DNA of 64,000 nt, from NCBI GenBank assembly GCA_020724425.1, contig DYGY01000008.1, positions 1-64,000 on the forward strand. The letters are read 5' to 3'. Positions 25,806-34,052 of this stretch are shown piece by piece. A program made the position numbers and the translations under genes. Source of the stretch: Thermaerobacter marianensis. GTDB taxonomy: Bacteria > Bacillota > Sulfobacillia > DVGY01. The notes beneath the pieces are model-generated. The model was not told the DNA's origin, ran no database searches, and saw nothing but the letters and a program-made list of their open reading frames with translations. Numbering within the stretch: the stretch's first letter is position 1; each line of letters starts with the position of its first letter.

Positions 25806-26912
25806 ATGATACTTGTGACTGGGGCTGATGGGTATCTGGGTTGGCCGGTCATGTTACGTTTAGCGAAGACCTTTCCCCAGGAGAGAATTGTTGGTGTTGA
25901 TAATGGTAAGAGACGTGTGTGGGTTAGAGAGGTTGGTAGTGTTAGTGCCATACCTATTGCCTCCATGGTTGATAGGCAGGAGGTTGCCCATGATCGAGGG
26001 TTTGTAAACATTACCTTGATTGAAGGGGATCTTGCTGATGTTGAGTTTGTGAGAGAATTGCTAGGAGTGTTTAAGCCACGAGTAATTGTTCATCTAGGGG
26101 CTCAACCATCGGTATCTTATGCTGAGATTAATGCGGTAAAGGCTAGATATACTATGGAGAATAATTGTTCAATGTTGTGTAATCTTCTTTGGACCTTAAA
26201 GGAACTGAATTTGCTGGGTACTCATTTTATTGAGACTACTAGTACGGGTGTTTATGGATCTCTTGCCGATACTGTTTCAAAGACTAATAGGGAGGTCTTG
26301 GCTGATTCCTGGATGGAATCAAGCAAGGTTAATAATATTAATCTCTTGTATCTTGCGCAGAAACAATGGGGTCTACCGGTTACAGATTTGCGAACAGCAA
26401 TCATCTATGGGGTGGGAACTAGGGAGACTAGAGAAGCTCATCTACTGGCTACACGTTTTGATTTTGATTTCTATTTTGGCACAGTGGTGAATCGGTTTGT
26501 GGCTCAAGCACTAGCTCTTTTCCCTTTAACGGTATATGGTAGGGGCTTGCAGAGAAGACCAGTGATTTCTCTAGAGGATGCTGTAGAATCAGTGGTACGT
26601 GCAGTAAAGGTGCCGTCGAGTAATAGTTTTAATATATATAATCAGATGACTGGTGCTATAAGGATTGCTGACCTTGCTCAATTGGTGCAGAAAGCTTCGG
26701 ATAAGCTTGGTTTGAAGGCTGAAGTAGTGCATGTAAGTAATCCTAGAATAGAAAAGGAAGACAATGAAATAGAGATAGATAATAGGGGATTTGTTAAGCT
26801 GCTTCATAAGTCACCTGCTGTTTTACAGGAAGCGATTGAAGAGATGCTTTTTGCTATGGCTCCTTATGATGATACTCTGAAAGCACATAGTGATCGTTTT
26901 ATGGAGCGATAG
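25806..26912 (+). CDS. SQD1-like (UDP-sulfoquinovose synthase-like) SDR protein
   Basis: 368 residues, extended SDR. N-terminal NAD site VTGADGYLGW, then features specific to the SQD1/UDP-sulfoquinovose synthase branch: PIASMVDR, VIVHLGAQPSVSYAEI, TRETREAH, FDFYFGTVVNRFVAQA, PLTVYGRGLQRRPVISLEDAV. In that family UDP-glucose and sulfite give UDP-sulfoquinovose. Thr147 in the TSTGVYG motif matches, but the catalytic Tyr of YxxxK is Met170 (SWMESSK, Lys174 kept). The start is ATG 25806 or TTG 25803 with GAAGGGGG upstream. It is followed by a glycosyltransferase gene 2 nt later. Identity as an SDR is firm; the exact reaction is not. Confidence 0.8.
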   Translation: MILVTGADGYLGWPVMLRLAKTFPQERIVGVDNGKRRVWVREVGSVSAIPIASMVDRQEVAHDRGFVNITLIEGDLADVEFVRELLGVFKPRVIVHLGAQPSVSYAEINAVKARYTMENNCSMLCNLLWTLKELNLLGTHFIETTSTGVYGSLADTVSKTNREVLADSWMESSKVNNINLLYLAQKQWGLPVTDLRTAIIYGVGTRETREAHLLATRFDFDFYFGTVVNRFVAQALALFPLTVYGRGLQRRPVISLEDAVESVVRAVKVPSSNSFNIYNQMTGAIRIADLAQLVQKASDKLGLKAEVVHVSNPRIEKEDNEIEIDNRGFVKLLHKSPAVLQEAIEEMLFAMAPYDDTLKAHSDRFMER

Positions 26913-26914
26913 GG

Positions 26915-27928
26915 ATGAGAATATTGATGCTTGTTGAACGGTTACGTTTGGGGGGATTAGAAACCCATGTCATTACCTTGAGTAAAGCTCTTCAGGATTT
27001 AGGGCATACAGTCTTCTTGATGACTCCTGTGGTGACATCAGAAATGGAGGAGTTATTACAAGAATATGGTCTAGACTGTCTTCTCTATCCCGGTCCGAAG
27101 GAGACTGTAAACTGGATGAAAGATAAGGGGATAGATATCTTGCATTATCATCCAGCTATTAATGACCTGAGTGTGGATTATATTATCCGGGAGACGGGTG
27201 TTCCCCTAATACTGACTAGTCACGGTTTCTTTTGTAGCTATATGCCCGTTTTAATCCCTTATATCGATAAGCTTATCTGTGTTAGCAGGGCTGTTAGGGC
27301 CTTTCAACTGAAAAAGAATCCTGAGCTTAAGGATAGGGCGCGAACAATCATGAATCCCATAGATGTGGAGCGTTTTCATCCTAGGAACATGCTTTCAGAA
27401 AAGACAGTGGTTTTTCTAGGTAGACTAGGAAGGGATAAGTATATGGTGCCTAATTATGTCCTTAAAGCGATTGCGGGGGTTAGACTTCTGGTAGTTGGTG
27501 CCGGTCCTTATAGTCAGAAAGTTAAAGGGAAGATTATTGGTGCAGTTAGTGATGTCAGGCCCTTTATCTGGCAGGCTGATGTGGTTGTGGGAGAGAGCAG
27601 GGTAGCCATGGAAGCCATGGCCTGTGGAAAACCGGTACTTATTGTTGGCAACTACGGATATATGGGAGTGGTAACTCCCACAAACCTTAAGAAGTTTGAG
27701 TATCATAATTATATGGCTTTTCAGAGAAAACGGAGTAGGGGGAATTTAGCATTACTAGCAAGGGATATAAGAATACTGCTGGGGAATAGTGGATTGAGAG
27801 ACGCTCTTGGGAAGTGGGGGAGAGAGGTAATAGAGGGTAGGTATTCTGCTAGGTCGATTACCAGTGAAATCCTCAATGTATACAGGGAAGTCTTGAAAGA
27901 AGATACTACACACGGGGGTTTAAGGTAA
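26915..27928 (+). CDS. GT4-like glycosyltransferase
   Basis: 337 residues, GT-B type. N-terminus MRILMLVERLRLGGLETHV has the acceptor-side Gly-rich loop of GT4 enzymes; the C-terminal donor site reads AMEAMACGKPV, but the glutamate normally eight residues before it (the E-x7-E motif) is displaced (VVGESRVAME), so the donor site is atypical. It is close behind the SQD1-like gene, as SQD2/SqdX is behind SQD1/SqdB in sulfolipid synthesis, so transfer of a modified hexose is a fair inference. No export or polymerase gene is next to it. Confidence 0.85.
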   Translation: MRILMLVERLRLGGLETHVITLSKALQDLGHTVFLMTPVVTSEMEELLQEYGLDCLLYPGPKETVNWMKDKGIDILHYHPAINDLSVDYIIRETGVPLILTSHGFFCSYMPVLIPYIDKLICVSRAVRAFQLKKNPELKDRARTIMNPIDVERFHPRNMLSEKTVVFLGRLGRDKYMVPNYVLKAIAGVRLLVVGAGPYSQKVKGKIIGAVSDVRPFIWQADVVVGESRVAMEAMACGKPVLIVGNYGYMGVVTPTNLKKFEYHNYMAFQRKRSRGNLALLARDIRILLGNSGLRDALGKWGREVIEGRYSARSITSEILNVYREVLKEDTTHGGLR

Positions 27929-28015
27929 TTAATCTCAGTTCCTACTTCAACAGGTGATGTCCTAACTCTGTAATTACTGTAGAAAAGTGTTTTCGACATC
28001 CATTTCAGCTAGAAC

Positions 28016-28059
28016 AGGTTAGGATACTTGTATGGCTTAAGTATGATCTTCCTTAACCT
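28016..28059 (+). other. Structured intergenic element after the glycosyltransferase
   Basis: AGGTTAGGA pairs with TCCTTAACCT (one bulged base), and inside it TACTT pairs with AAGTA around a 9-nt loop. It lies in a 223-nt untranslated stretch (27929-28151) that ends in a terminator. It could be a 3' UTR structure or a small RNA; otherwise I see nothing in the stretch. Confidence 0.3.
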
Positions 28060-28138
28060 AGAGGCTGTAATTAAGAACTCCGTAGGTAGGCGTCTTAGTA
28101 AAAGGCTTGTGTTGGACAAAATTAATGGAGGAGCATCT

Positions 28139-28164
28139 CTGAACTGTTTAGGTTCAGTTTTTTT
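28139..28164 (+). terminator. Terminator of the glycosyltransferase transcript
   Basis: CTGAAC and GTTCAG (6-bp stem, 7-nt loop) followed by TTTTTTT. The T-run overlaps the 3' end of the convergent LysR gene. Confidence 0.85.
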
Positions 28165-29098
28165 AATAATCCATGCGTTTTCTTTGTCTTTGGCAATAGT
28201 GTTGTTCATTGAGTGTGGTTATTTCGGTTAAGAACTCTTGTTGTAATGGTGTTAGGTCGGTATTGTTGGGTCTTAGGACTACCAAGTTATAGCTCAGGGA
28301 CAGTCCTTTAATAGGTATGGTGTGGAGTAGTCCAGAATCTCTTTCTCTTCGGACGGCAAGGCAAGAGAGTATTGATGCTGCTCGTCTTCCTTGAACCATG
28401 CATTTGATGCCATCGATGCTACCAAACTCCATTAGTATTTGCAGGTTCTTAAGGGCGAGGTTATGTTTGCTTAGTGCTTTTCTAATGATTGCATGAGTTC
28501 CACTGTTTTCTTCAGGTAATATTAGCGGGATGGTTAGTAGTTCTTGTAGAGTTATGTACTCTTTTTGAAGCCATTCTTTTGTGGGGGGGACTACAAGTGC
28601 CAGTTCGTCTTTAATAATCTGTTCGGCGGAATATTGTTTGTCTAGTTTGTCTTCTTCCACTAAAGCAATATCAATGAGGCCGTCATTGAGTTTTGAAAGT
28701 ATTGCTTCTGTATTATCAACAACTAGTTTGATAGTTGCATCGGGGTGAGAGTTCTTGAAGTATAGGAGAGTACAGGGGAGTATATATCCTCCAAGTGTTG
28801 TACAGGCTCCAATAGATAGTTTTTCTGAGGATCTACGAATTTCTTCTAGTTCTTGTTCAAGGTTTTCTTTTAGGTTTAGGATTCTCTGACCGGTGTTATA
28901 GAGGCGTTCACCTGAAGGTGTTAGTAGGACCCCTTGTCTTGTTCTTTGCAGAAGGGTAACACCTAATGCAGATTCTATACCTAGAATACGTTGACTTAGT
29001 GAGGGCTGACTCATATGTAGGTTCTGAGCAGCTTTGCTGATGCTCTTTTCTTGAACCACCATGCAGAAAGCGCGTAAATCATCAAGACTTAGGTTCAT
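28163..29098 (-). CDS. LysR-type regulator 1
   Basis: 311 residues. Winged HTH at about 1-60 (FCMVVQEKSISKAAQNLHMSQPSLSQRI) and a periplasmic-binding-like effector domain (about 90-300). It is divergent from the first rhodanese-molybdoenzyme module and has the same length as its paralog divergent from the second, so it most likely controls module 1. GGGTGAT precedes the ATG. The imperfect inverted repeat ATATCTAT/ATAGTTAT at 29167-29187 is a plausible LysR box. Confidence 0.93.
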   Translation of the reverse strand: MNLSLDDLRAFCMVVQEKSISKAAQNLHMSQPSLSQRILGIESALGVTLLQRTRQGVLLTPSGERLYNTGQRILNLKENLEQELEEIRRSSEKLSIGACTTLGGYILPCTLLYFKNSHPDATIKLVVDNTEAILSKLNDGLIDIALVEEDKLDKQYSAEQIIKDELALVVPPTKEWLQKEYITLQELLTIPLILPEENSGTHAIIRKALSKHNLALKNLQILMEFGSIDGIKCMVQGRRAASILSCLAVRRERDSGLLHTIPIKGLSLSYNLVVLRPNNTDLTPLQQEFLTEITTLNEQHYCQRQRKRMDY

Positions 29099-29366
29099 GG
29101 TATCACCCCTATAGCGTAGTAGATGTCTTAATTGTAACAGATACCAGATAATTATTCAATTTCCTTATATCTATGAGAAATAGTTATAGCGGGATAGGTA
29201 AAGAGTATTATGCTTAAAGGCAATATTTTAGGACTTTGATAGCTATCTAGAAGTATTAAAGGCAAGGTAGGAAGTGGTTAGACACCCTTGTCAGGCTTTG
29301 TAGGACCTATAAGATAAGGTTAACAGGTTGTATCGAAAAATAATGCTAAGGAGTGAAGTAGTTGTG
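29099..29366. promoter_or_regulatory. Divergent regulatory region of module 1
   Basis: Holds an imperfect inverted repeat at 29167-29187 (CTAT-N5-ATAG core, T-N11-A type spacing) and a weak promoter candidate TTGTCA (29288-29293), 16 nt, TAAGAT (29310-29315) facing the rhodanese genes. Confidence 0.35.
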
Positions 29367-29876
29367 ATGAAGAAACTGCAGGTATTGGTAGTTGTCTTGT
29401 TGATGCTGGTTCTAGTTGGCGGTTGTAGTCAATCAGGTCAGAATGAGCCGGTGACTCCTGTAGCTCAGGCTGTTCCAGTTGATAAGGATGCGATTGTGTA
29501 TGATGCTGTAGAAGGATTCTTTAAAGCACTTGGTACTAAAGAAGGGGTTTTAGGTAACAACTTGATTGAGGCCGATCAATTGTATGCGGAACTAAGTCAG
29601 GATCCGGGTGCATACTTTGTTGTTGATATTCGTGGGGCAGATGATTTTAAGGCAGGGCATATAGAGGCCGATTCTATTATAAATCTTCCTTTCCGGGAAG
29701 TCGGTGACAATTTGCATCTATTACCCAAGGATAGAACTATTGTGGTTACCTGTTATACCGGTCAAACTGCTGGGCAGACAATTGCAGCTTTAAGAATTGC
29801 TGGTTATGATGCAATTTCTTTGAGAAACGGAATGGTTAATGGCTGGTTAAAGAACGAACTGCCTGTCACTAACTAG
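29367..29876 (+). CDS. Rhodanese-domain lipoprotein 1a
   Basis: Exported sulfurtransferase. Signal peptide with lipobox LVGGC (lipid Cys20), a spacer of about 25 residues, and a single rhodanese domain (about 65-165) with VVDIRGADDFKAGHIE and active-site loop CYTGQTAG (Cys129). The Cys can carry a persulfide sulfur outside the membrane. The ATG at 29367 or GTG at 29364 gives a normal lipoprotein signal; the frame extends upstream to a TTG at 29328. It is the first gene of module 1, 17 nt before a second rhodanese lipoprotein. Sud of Wolinella, a periplasmic rhodanese feeding polysulfide reductase, is the known parallel. Confidence 0.9.
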   Translation: MKKLQVLVVVLLMLVLVGGCSQSGQNEPVTPVAQAVPVDKDAIVYDAVEGFFKALGTKEGVLGNNLIEADQLYAELSQDPGAYFVVDIRGADDFKAGHIEADSIINLPFREVGDNLHLLPKDRTIVVTCYTGQTAGQTIAALRIAGYDAISLRNGMVNGWLKNELPVTN

Positions 29877-29893
29877 ACTGGGGAGGGACTGTT

Positions 29894-30421
29894 GTGGGTA
29901 GATTTCTAGTTATCTTCCTCGTAATCATTAGTTTATTCGTGAGTGGGTGTGCTCAAGAGGAACCTAAGAATGTGGTGCCTGAGTCACAAGTGTTTGCGGG
30001 TGAAGTTACGGTTGAAGGTACGGTAAAGAGATATTTTGCTGATTCTCCGGATCGGGGAATGAACATGATTGATGCAAAAGTCTTATTAGAGGAGCTAGAG
30101 ACCAATAGGGATCAGTATTTCCTTGTAGATATTCGCAGTCGGGAGGATTTTGAAAAGGGTTATATTGACTCAACTGATCTTAACGTAGCTTTTGCACAGG
30201 TCGGATATAATCTTGATCTTCTCCCTAGGGATAAGACGATAGTTGTTGGTTGTTATTCAGGTCAGACGGCAGGCCAGGTGGTGGCAGCACTGCGGATAGC
30301 TGGTTATGATGCTTATAGCATTCGCGGTGGTATTACCGGTGGTTGGATTAATGCGGGATTTCCTACAGTCGGTGCACCGGTTGTGGATCCAAGTGCTGAG
30401 AGTTCCGGTGGTTGTGGTTAA
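29894..30421 (+). CDS. Rhodanese-domain lipoprotein 1b
   Basis: Signal peptide with lipobox FVSGC (lipid Cys19), then a rhodanese domain (about 55-155) with active-site loop CYSGQTAG (Cys120) and the kept AYSIRGGITGGWINAGFP segment. Unlike 1a, it ends in a Gly-rich tail SSGGCG with Cys174 next to the last residue; the second module's 1b equivalent has the same tail. GTG start with GGGGAGGG upstream. It is 15 nt before the molybdoenzyme gene, so stoichiometric partnership is likely. Confidence 0.9.
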   Translation: MGRFLVIFLVIISLFVSGCAQEEPKNVVPESQVFAGEVTVEGTVKRYFADSPDRGMNMIDAKVLLEELETNRDQYFLVDIRSREDFEKGYIDSTDLNVAFAQVGYNLDLLPRDKTIVVGCYSGQTAGQVVAALRIAGYDAYSIRGGITGGWINAGFPTVGAPVVDPSAESSGGCG

Positions 30422-30436
30422 GGGGGAGGGATACCT

Positions 30437-32620
30437 GTGAAGAAAATGAACAGAAGAAGTTTTATTAAGTTGAGTACTGTAGCTATGGCAGCTGCTTCAG
30501 GGACAGTCTATACTTCGAAGGCTAAGTGGACTGAGGCTGCTAGCAAGACTCCTCCATCTATAACAAGGAGTTTTTCTGTATGCAATAGTTGTGGAAACCG
30601 TTGCAACATTATTGCTTTTAAGCGACAGGGTCGACTCTGGCGAATTAGTGGTAATCCCAGGGATAATAAGACGGGTGGAAAGATTTGTGCCAGAGGGCAT
30701 GCTTATGCGGCAATGGTTTATGATCGGTATCGTTTAGGTACCCCTTTAAAGAGGATGTCTAATGGTTTTGAACCGATTTCCTGGGAACAAGCTTATGAGG
30801 AGATTTCTGATAAGCTTAAGGACATCTTACGTAAGAATGGACCTGAAGCTATTTTCTGGTCTGAGTATAGCAAGCCAATAAGTAATTTTTATGGTGCTAG
30901 GTTTATGGCAGCTTTAGGTTCGCCTAACTGGACAACGCATGCTTCTACTTGTTTTGCTGCTAGGAATGTTGGTTTTAATCATACTCTTGGTGGTCTACCT
31001 ACTGGGGATTATGAGAATACCAAATATGTGGTCTTTATTGGTAGGGCTCCTGCAGATGGTATCGGTACTTCTATTCTCAAGGGCTTGCCAATGGCTAAAC
31101 AGAAAGGTGCAAAGGTTGTCGCTGTAGATCCACGACTGAGTTATAGTGCTAATTCGCTAGCTAATGAGTGGATGGCCATAAGACCTGGAACAGATCTTGC
31201 TTTGCTGTTAGCTTGGATCCACATAATGATTAAAGAAAATCTATATGACAGGGAATTTGTTAGCAAGCATACAGTTGGTTTTTCTGATCTGGAAGCAGCT
31301 GTTTCGCAATACACTCCTGCTTGGGCTGCTGGTATAACGGGATTACCGGAAGAACAGATTAGCAGAGTGGTTAAAGAGATGGCTGCTGCTAAACCTGCTG
31401 CTTTTGTTGAACCAGGCTGGCATGCCGCTTATGGTTCTAATTACAGGAATAGTACACAGACGGCTAGGGCTATAGCGATTATTAATGCTTTGCTTGGGAA
31501 TTTGAATCAGCCTGGAGGTCTCTGTTTCTATTCAGGAGCTAATCTTGGGAGTCTTGATAGTAGCAGGCATCAGGCACCGCCGAATTCTCCGTATAAACGG
31601 GTTGATGGTGCAGGAGTAGCTGGTAAGTATCCACTTGCTCTTGGTAGTGGCTTACATCATCTCTTACCGGGTCTTGCTAAGGAAGGTAAATTCAAGGCAG
31701 GTTTCTTCTACTCTATTAATCCTGCTAGGACTGTTCCTGATAGGGAGTATGTGGTATCTGGATACAAGAATTTAGAGTTGTCTGTAGTTATTGACTGGCA
31801 GTTCTCTGAAACTGCAGAACATGTTGCTGATTATATCCTGCCTGAGAGTCATCCGCTGGAGAGAGATGGAATTGTTGAGCCGATATCTGCTAGGATGCCA
31901 CAGGTAAGTATGCAGAGCAAGGCTATTGAACCTGTTCATCCTGGTGCTAGGGGTTTAGACAGGATTGTTACGGAATTGGCTCAGGCTATGGGTTTCGGTC
32001 GCTATTTTGATTTTAAGTTGGATGATCTTAATAAGGCTATGCTATTTCCGTTAAAGCTCTTTCCTGTACACTTGCAACAGAGGGGTCCTCAAGTGGCCGG
32101 TGGTGCATGGGACTATGGTCAAACCATGTTTAGAACTCCTTCAGGGAAGGTTGAATTAGCCAGCGGGACTTTTGCGGAACATGGATTTAGCAAGGTGCCT
32201 ATATGGGAGAGTCCTTTAATTGAACCTTCAAGTGGAGAGTTCCGGATAATTCATGGTCACCAGGCGTATCTTACCCATTCACAAACCATTAATAATCCTT
32301 ATTTGGTTTCCATAGCTAAGGACTATCATGGTGAAGCTATCTGGATAAATAGCAAGAAGGCAAGGGAATTAGGAATTGCTGATGGGTCAGACGTTATTGT
32401 TAGTGCTAAGGGTTATGAGAACAAGGTACGCTGTAAGGTTACCGAGAGAATTCATCCAGAGGCGATTTTTGTGCCTGCAGGCTATGGTAGTTTTGCTAGC
32501 AAGCTGGAACGAGGATTTGAGCTCGGTATTAGTATGAATGATTTTGTACCTCATGCAAGTGAGGATATTTCTGGGCATGCCATGATGCAAGAAGCTGTAG
32601 TTAGCATCAGGAAGGCATAG
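30437..32620 (+). CDS. Tat-exported molybdopterin oxidoreductase, PsrA/PhsA-like, module 1
   Basis: 727 residues. Tat signal (NRRSFIK at 5-11, then a hydrophobic segment). The 4Fe-4S site is C49-x2-C52-x3-C56-x27-C84 (CNSCGNRC, ICARG). The Mo-bis-PGD domains follow, with the likely Mo ligand Cys172 (STCFAARN), at the position of the Mo-Cys of polysulfide reductase PsrA. GTDLALLLAW, PGWHAAYGSNYRNS and the C-terminal dinucleotide-binding domain (EAIWINSKKARELG) complete the fold. A Cys ligand rules out formate dehydrogenase of the Sec type. The reduced compound is not shown; a sulfur compound is inferred from the two rhodaneses. Confidence 0.93.
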   Translation: MKKMNRRSFIKLSTVAMAAASGTVYTSKAKWTEAASKTPPSITRSFSVCNSCGNRCNIIAFKRQGRLWRISGNPRDNKTGGKICARGHAYAAMVYDRYRLGTPLKRMSNGFEPISWEQAYEEISDKLKDILRKNGPEAIFWSEYSKPISNFYGARFMAALGSPNWTTHASTCFAARNVGFNHTLGGLPTGDYENTKYVVFIGRAPADGIGTSILKGLPMAKQKGAKVVAVDPRLSYSANSLANEWMAIRPGTDLALLLAWIHIMIKENLYDREFVSKHTVGFSDLEAAVSQYTPAWAAGITGLPEEQISRVVKEMAAAKPAAFVEPGWHAAYGSNYRNSTQTARAIAIINALLGNLNQPGGLCFYSGANLGSLDSSRHQAPPNSPYKRVDGAGVAGKYPLALGSGLHHLLPGLAKEGKFKAGFFYSINPARTVPDREYVVSGYKNLELSVVIDWQFSETAEHVADYILPESHPLERDGIVEPISARMPQVSMQSKAIEPVHPGARGLDRIVTELAQAMGFGRYFDFKLDDLNKAMLFPLKLFPVHLQQRGPQVAGGAWDYGQTMFRTPSGKVELASGTFAEHGFSKVPIWESPLIEPSSGEFRIIHGHQAYLTHSQTINNPYLVSIAKDYHGEAIWINSKKARELGIADGSDVIVSAKGYENKVRCKVTERIHPEAIFVPAGYGSFASKLERGFELGISMNDFVPHASEDISGHAMMQEAVVSIRKA

Positions 32621-32631
32621 GGGGTGTAATT

Positions 32632-33336
32632 GTGGGTCAGTATGCAATGATTATTGATAGTAATAGGTGTGTGAGTTGTTTTGCCTGTCGAGTTGCCTGT
32701 CAGCTACAGAATGACTTACCTCCAGAATTGAGTCGAATTAAGTTTACCGAACAGGAAAAAGGGGTATTCCCCGATACAAGAGTACTGGTGTTACCCACTC
32801 AGTGCATGCACTGTGATGATCCGCCCTGTGTTGAGGTGTGTCCAACAGGTGCCTCGTTTAAGAGGGAGGATGGTTTGGTACTAATTGATTATGAAAAATG
32901 TATAGGTTGTCAGTATTGTGTTAGTGCTTGCCCTTATAGTGCAAGATCCTATAACCCTAGGACTAAAACGGTAGATAAGTGTACCTTCTGTGCTCCCCGT
33001 TTGGCTCAGGGTCAGGGACCTGCCTGTGTTGAAGCATGTATAACAGGGGCAAGGATATTTGGTAAGGTTGATGAAGAGGGTTCACCGGTACAGGCGCTAC
33101 TTAAAGATCAAAGGACTAACCAGGTTAAAGGGACCTTGATGTATTATCGTGTAGGTGAGAAATGGCTAGATGAAATACCTGCTGATGCACATCGTCCTGC
33201 CTATGCAAGCCGATTGGTTACCAGGCAACCTGTTGGTACAGCTCTCTTGGGATTATCTGCTGGAGCAGTAGCTGCCAGTTTTGTTCTCACAAGAGTACGC
33301 CGGTCTGGGGAGGGGGATCATGATGAAAAGGATTAA
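32632..33336 (+). CDS. Four-cluster ferredoxin subunit with C-terminal anchor, module 1
   Basis: 234 residues. Four cysteine motifs of the DmsB/PsrB/NrfC type: CVSCFACRVAC, CMHCDDPPCVEVCP, CIGCQYCVSACP and CTFCAPR with the matching CVEAC. It passes electrons between the cytochrome b and the molybdoenzyme. A hydrophobic segment near the C-terminus (ALLGLSAGAVAASFVLTRVR) is a probable membrane anchor, as in FdnH-type beta subunits. GTG start; the end overlaps the cytochrome gene by 17 nt. Confidence 0.93.
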   Translation: MGQYAMIIDSNRCVSCFACRVACQLQNDLPPELSRIKFTEQEKGVFPDTRVLVLPTQCMHCDDPPCVEVCPTGASFKREDGLVLIDYEKCIGCQYCVSACPYSARSYNPRTKTVDKCTFCAPRLAQGQGPACVEACITGARIFGKVDEEGSPVQALLKDQRTNQVKGTLMYYRVGEKWLDEIPADAHRPAYASRLVTRQPVGTALLGLSAGAVAASFVLTRVRRSGEGDHDEKD

Positions 33337-34009
33337 GAGATTCAATGTGGCGGAAAGAGTAGCTCATTGGAGTCAGGCTTTTGCCTTTGTAGTCCTATTT
33401 CTAACTGGTGCAGGTTTAATCTTTCAGTTCTTTGGTGACTTCTTAGGTGTTGAGGGATTAAGAAGAGCAGGTTTATTGCATCGAGTTATCGGTATTTCTT
33501 TCCCGGTGATTGTGCTAGCTGTATTAGTATTGCTCACTCCAAAGACTACTAGAGAATGGTTAAAATCCTTAGTTTCCTGGAACAAGGATGATATACGGTT
33601 CTTAATGTTGTTTCCTAAGGAGTTTTTTGGTGGTCATGTAAAGTTACCTCCACAGGGGAAGTTTAATGCCGGAGAGAAAATCAACTCATTGTTAGTTATA
33701 TTTTCGTCGGCAATTATGGTGATTACAGGGTGGATGTTGATTTTTAGGCATCTATTTCCTGCCTGGATGGTTGTCTGGATACATCCTGTTCATGCTGGTA
33801 CCGCGTTACTGTTAGCTGCGGTGATTCTTGCTCATGCTTATCTGGGTCTAGGGCATCCTAGCTCGCGGGAAGCTATGAAAGGTATGGTTAAGGGTACGGT
33901 GAGCGAGACGTTTGCTAGGGAACATCATCTATTATGGTATGAACAGGTTAAGGATACCGATTACGTTGTTGTTGAGAAAGAGGTTGAGCAAACAGCGTTG
34001 GAGAGTTAG
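33320..34009 (+). CDS. Cytochrome b membrane subunit (FdnI-like), module 1
   Basis: About 229 residues, four membrane helices. Haem-ligand-type His in AERVAHWSQA, GLLHRVIG, HPVHAGTALL and ILAHAYLGLGHP follow the FdnI/cytochrome b561 spacing. It connects the complex to the quinone pool. A double ATG at 33320/33323 is preceded by GGGGAGGGGG; the frame is open further upstream inside the ferredoxin gene, but without a ribosome site. A strong terminator follows. Confidence 0.9.
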   Translation: MMKRIKRFNVAERVAHWSQAFAFVVLFLTGAGLIFQFFGDFLGVEGLRRAGLLHRVIGISFPVIVLAVLVLLTPKTTREWLKSLVSWNKDDIRFLMLFPKEFFGGHVKLPPQGKFNAGEKINSLLVIFSSAIMVITGWMLIFRHLFPAWMVVWIHPVHAGTALLLAAVILAHAYLGLGHPSSREAMKGMVKGTVSETFAREHHLLWYEQVKDTDYVVVEKEVEQTALES

Positions 34010-34015
34010 ACAAGA

Positions 34016-34044
34016 CCCCTGCACTTTGCAGGGGTTCTCTTTTT
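34016..34044 (+). terminator. Terminator of module 1
   Basis: CCCCTGC-N5-GCAGGGG followed by TTCTCTTTTT, between module 1 and the convergent LysR gene of module 2. Confidence 0.92.
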
Positions 34045-34052
34045 ATGGAGGT

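Noticed and set aside
26340-26375. YLAQK in the SQD1-like protein as a replacement YxxxK catalytic site
   Set aside because: Aligning with SQD1, this lies 14 residues downstream of the catalytic position, where SQD1 has a non-catalytic helix.
28028-28231. 67-codon frame in the gap after the glycosyltransferase
   Set aside because: It spans a terminator and the convergent LysR 3' end, with no ribosome site.
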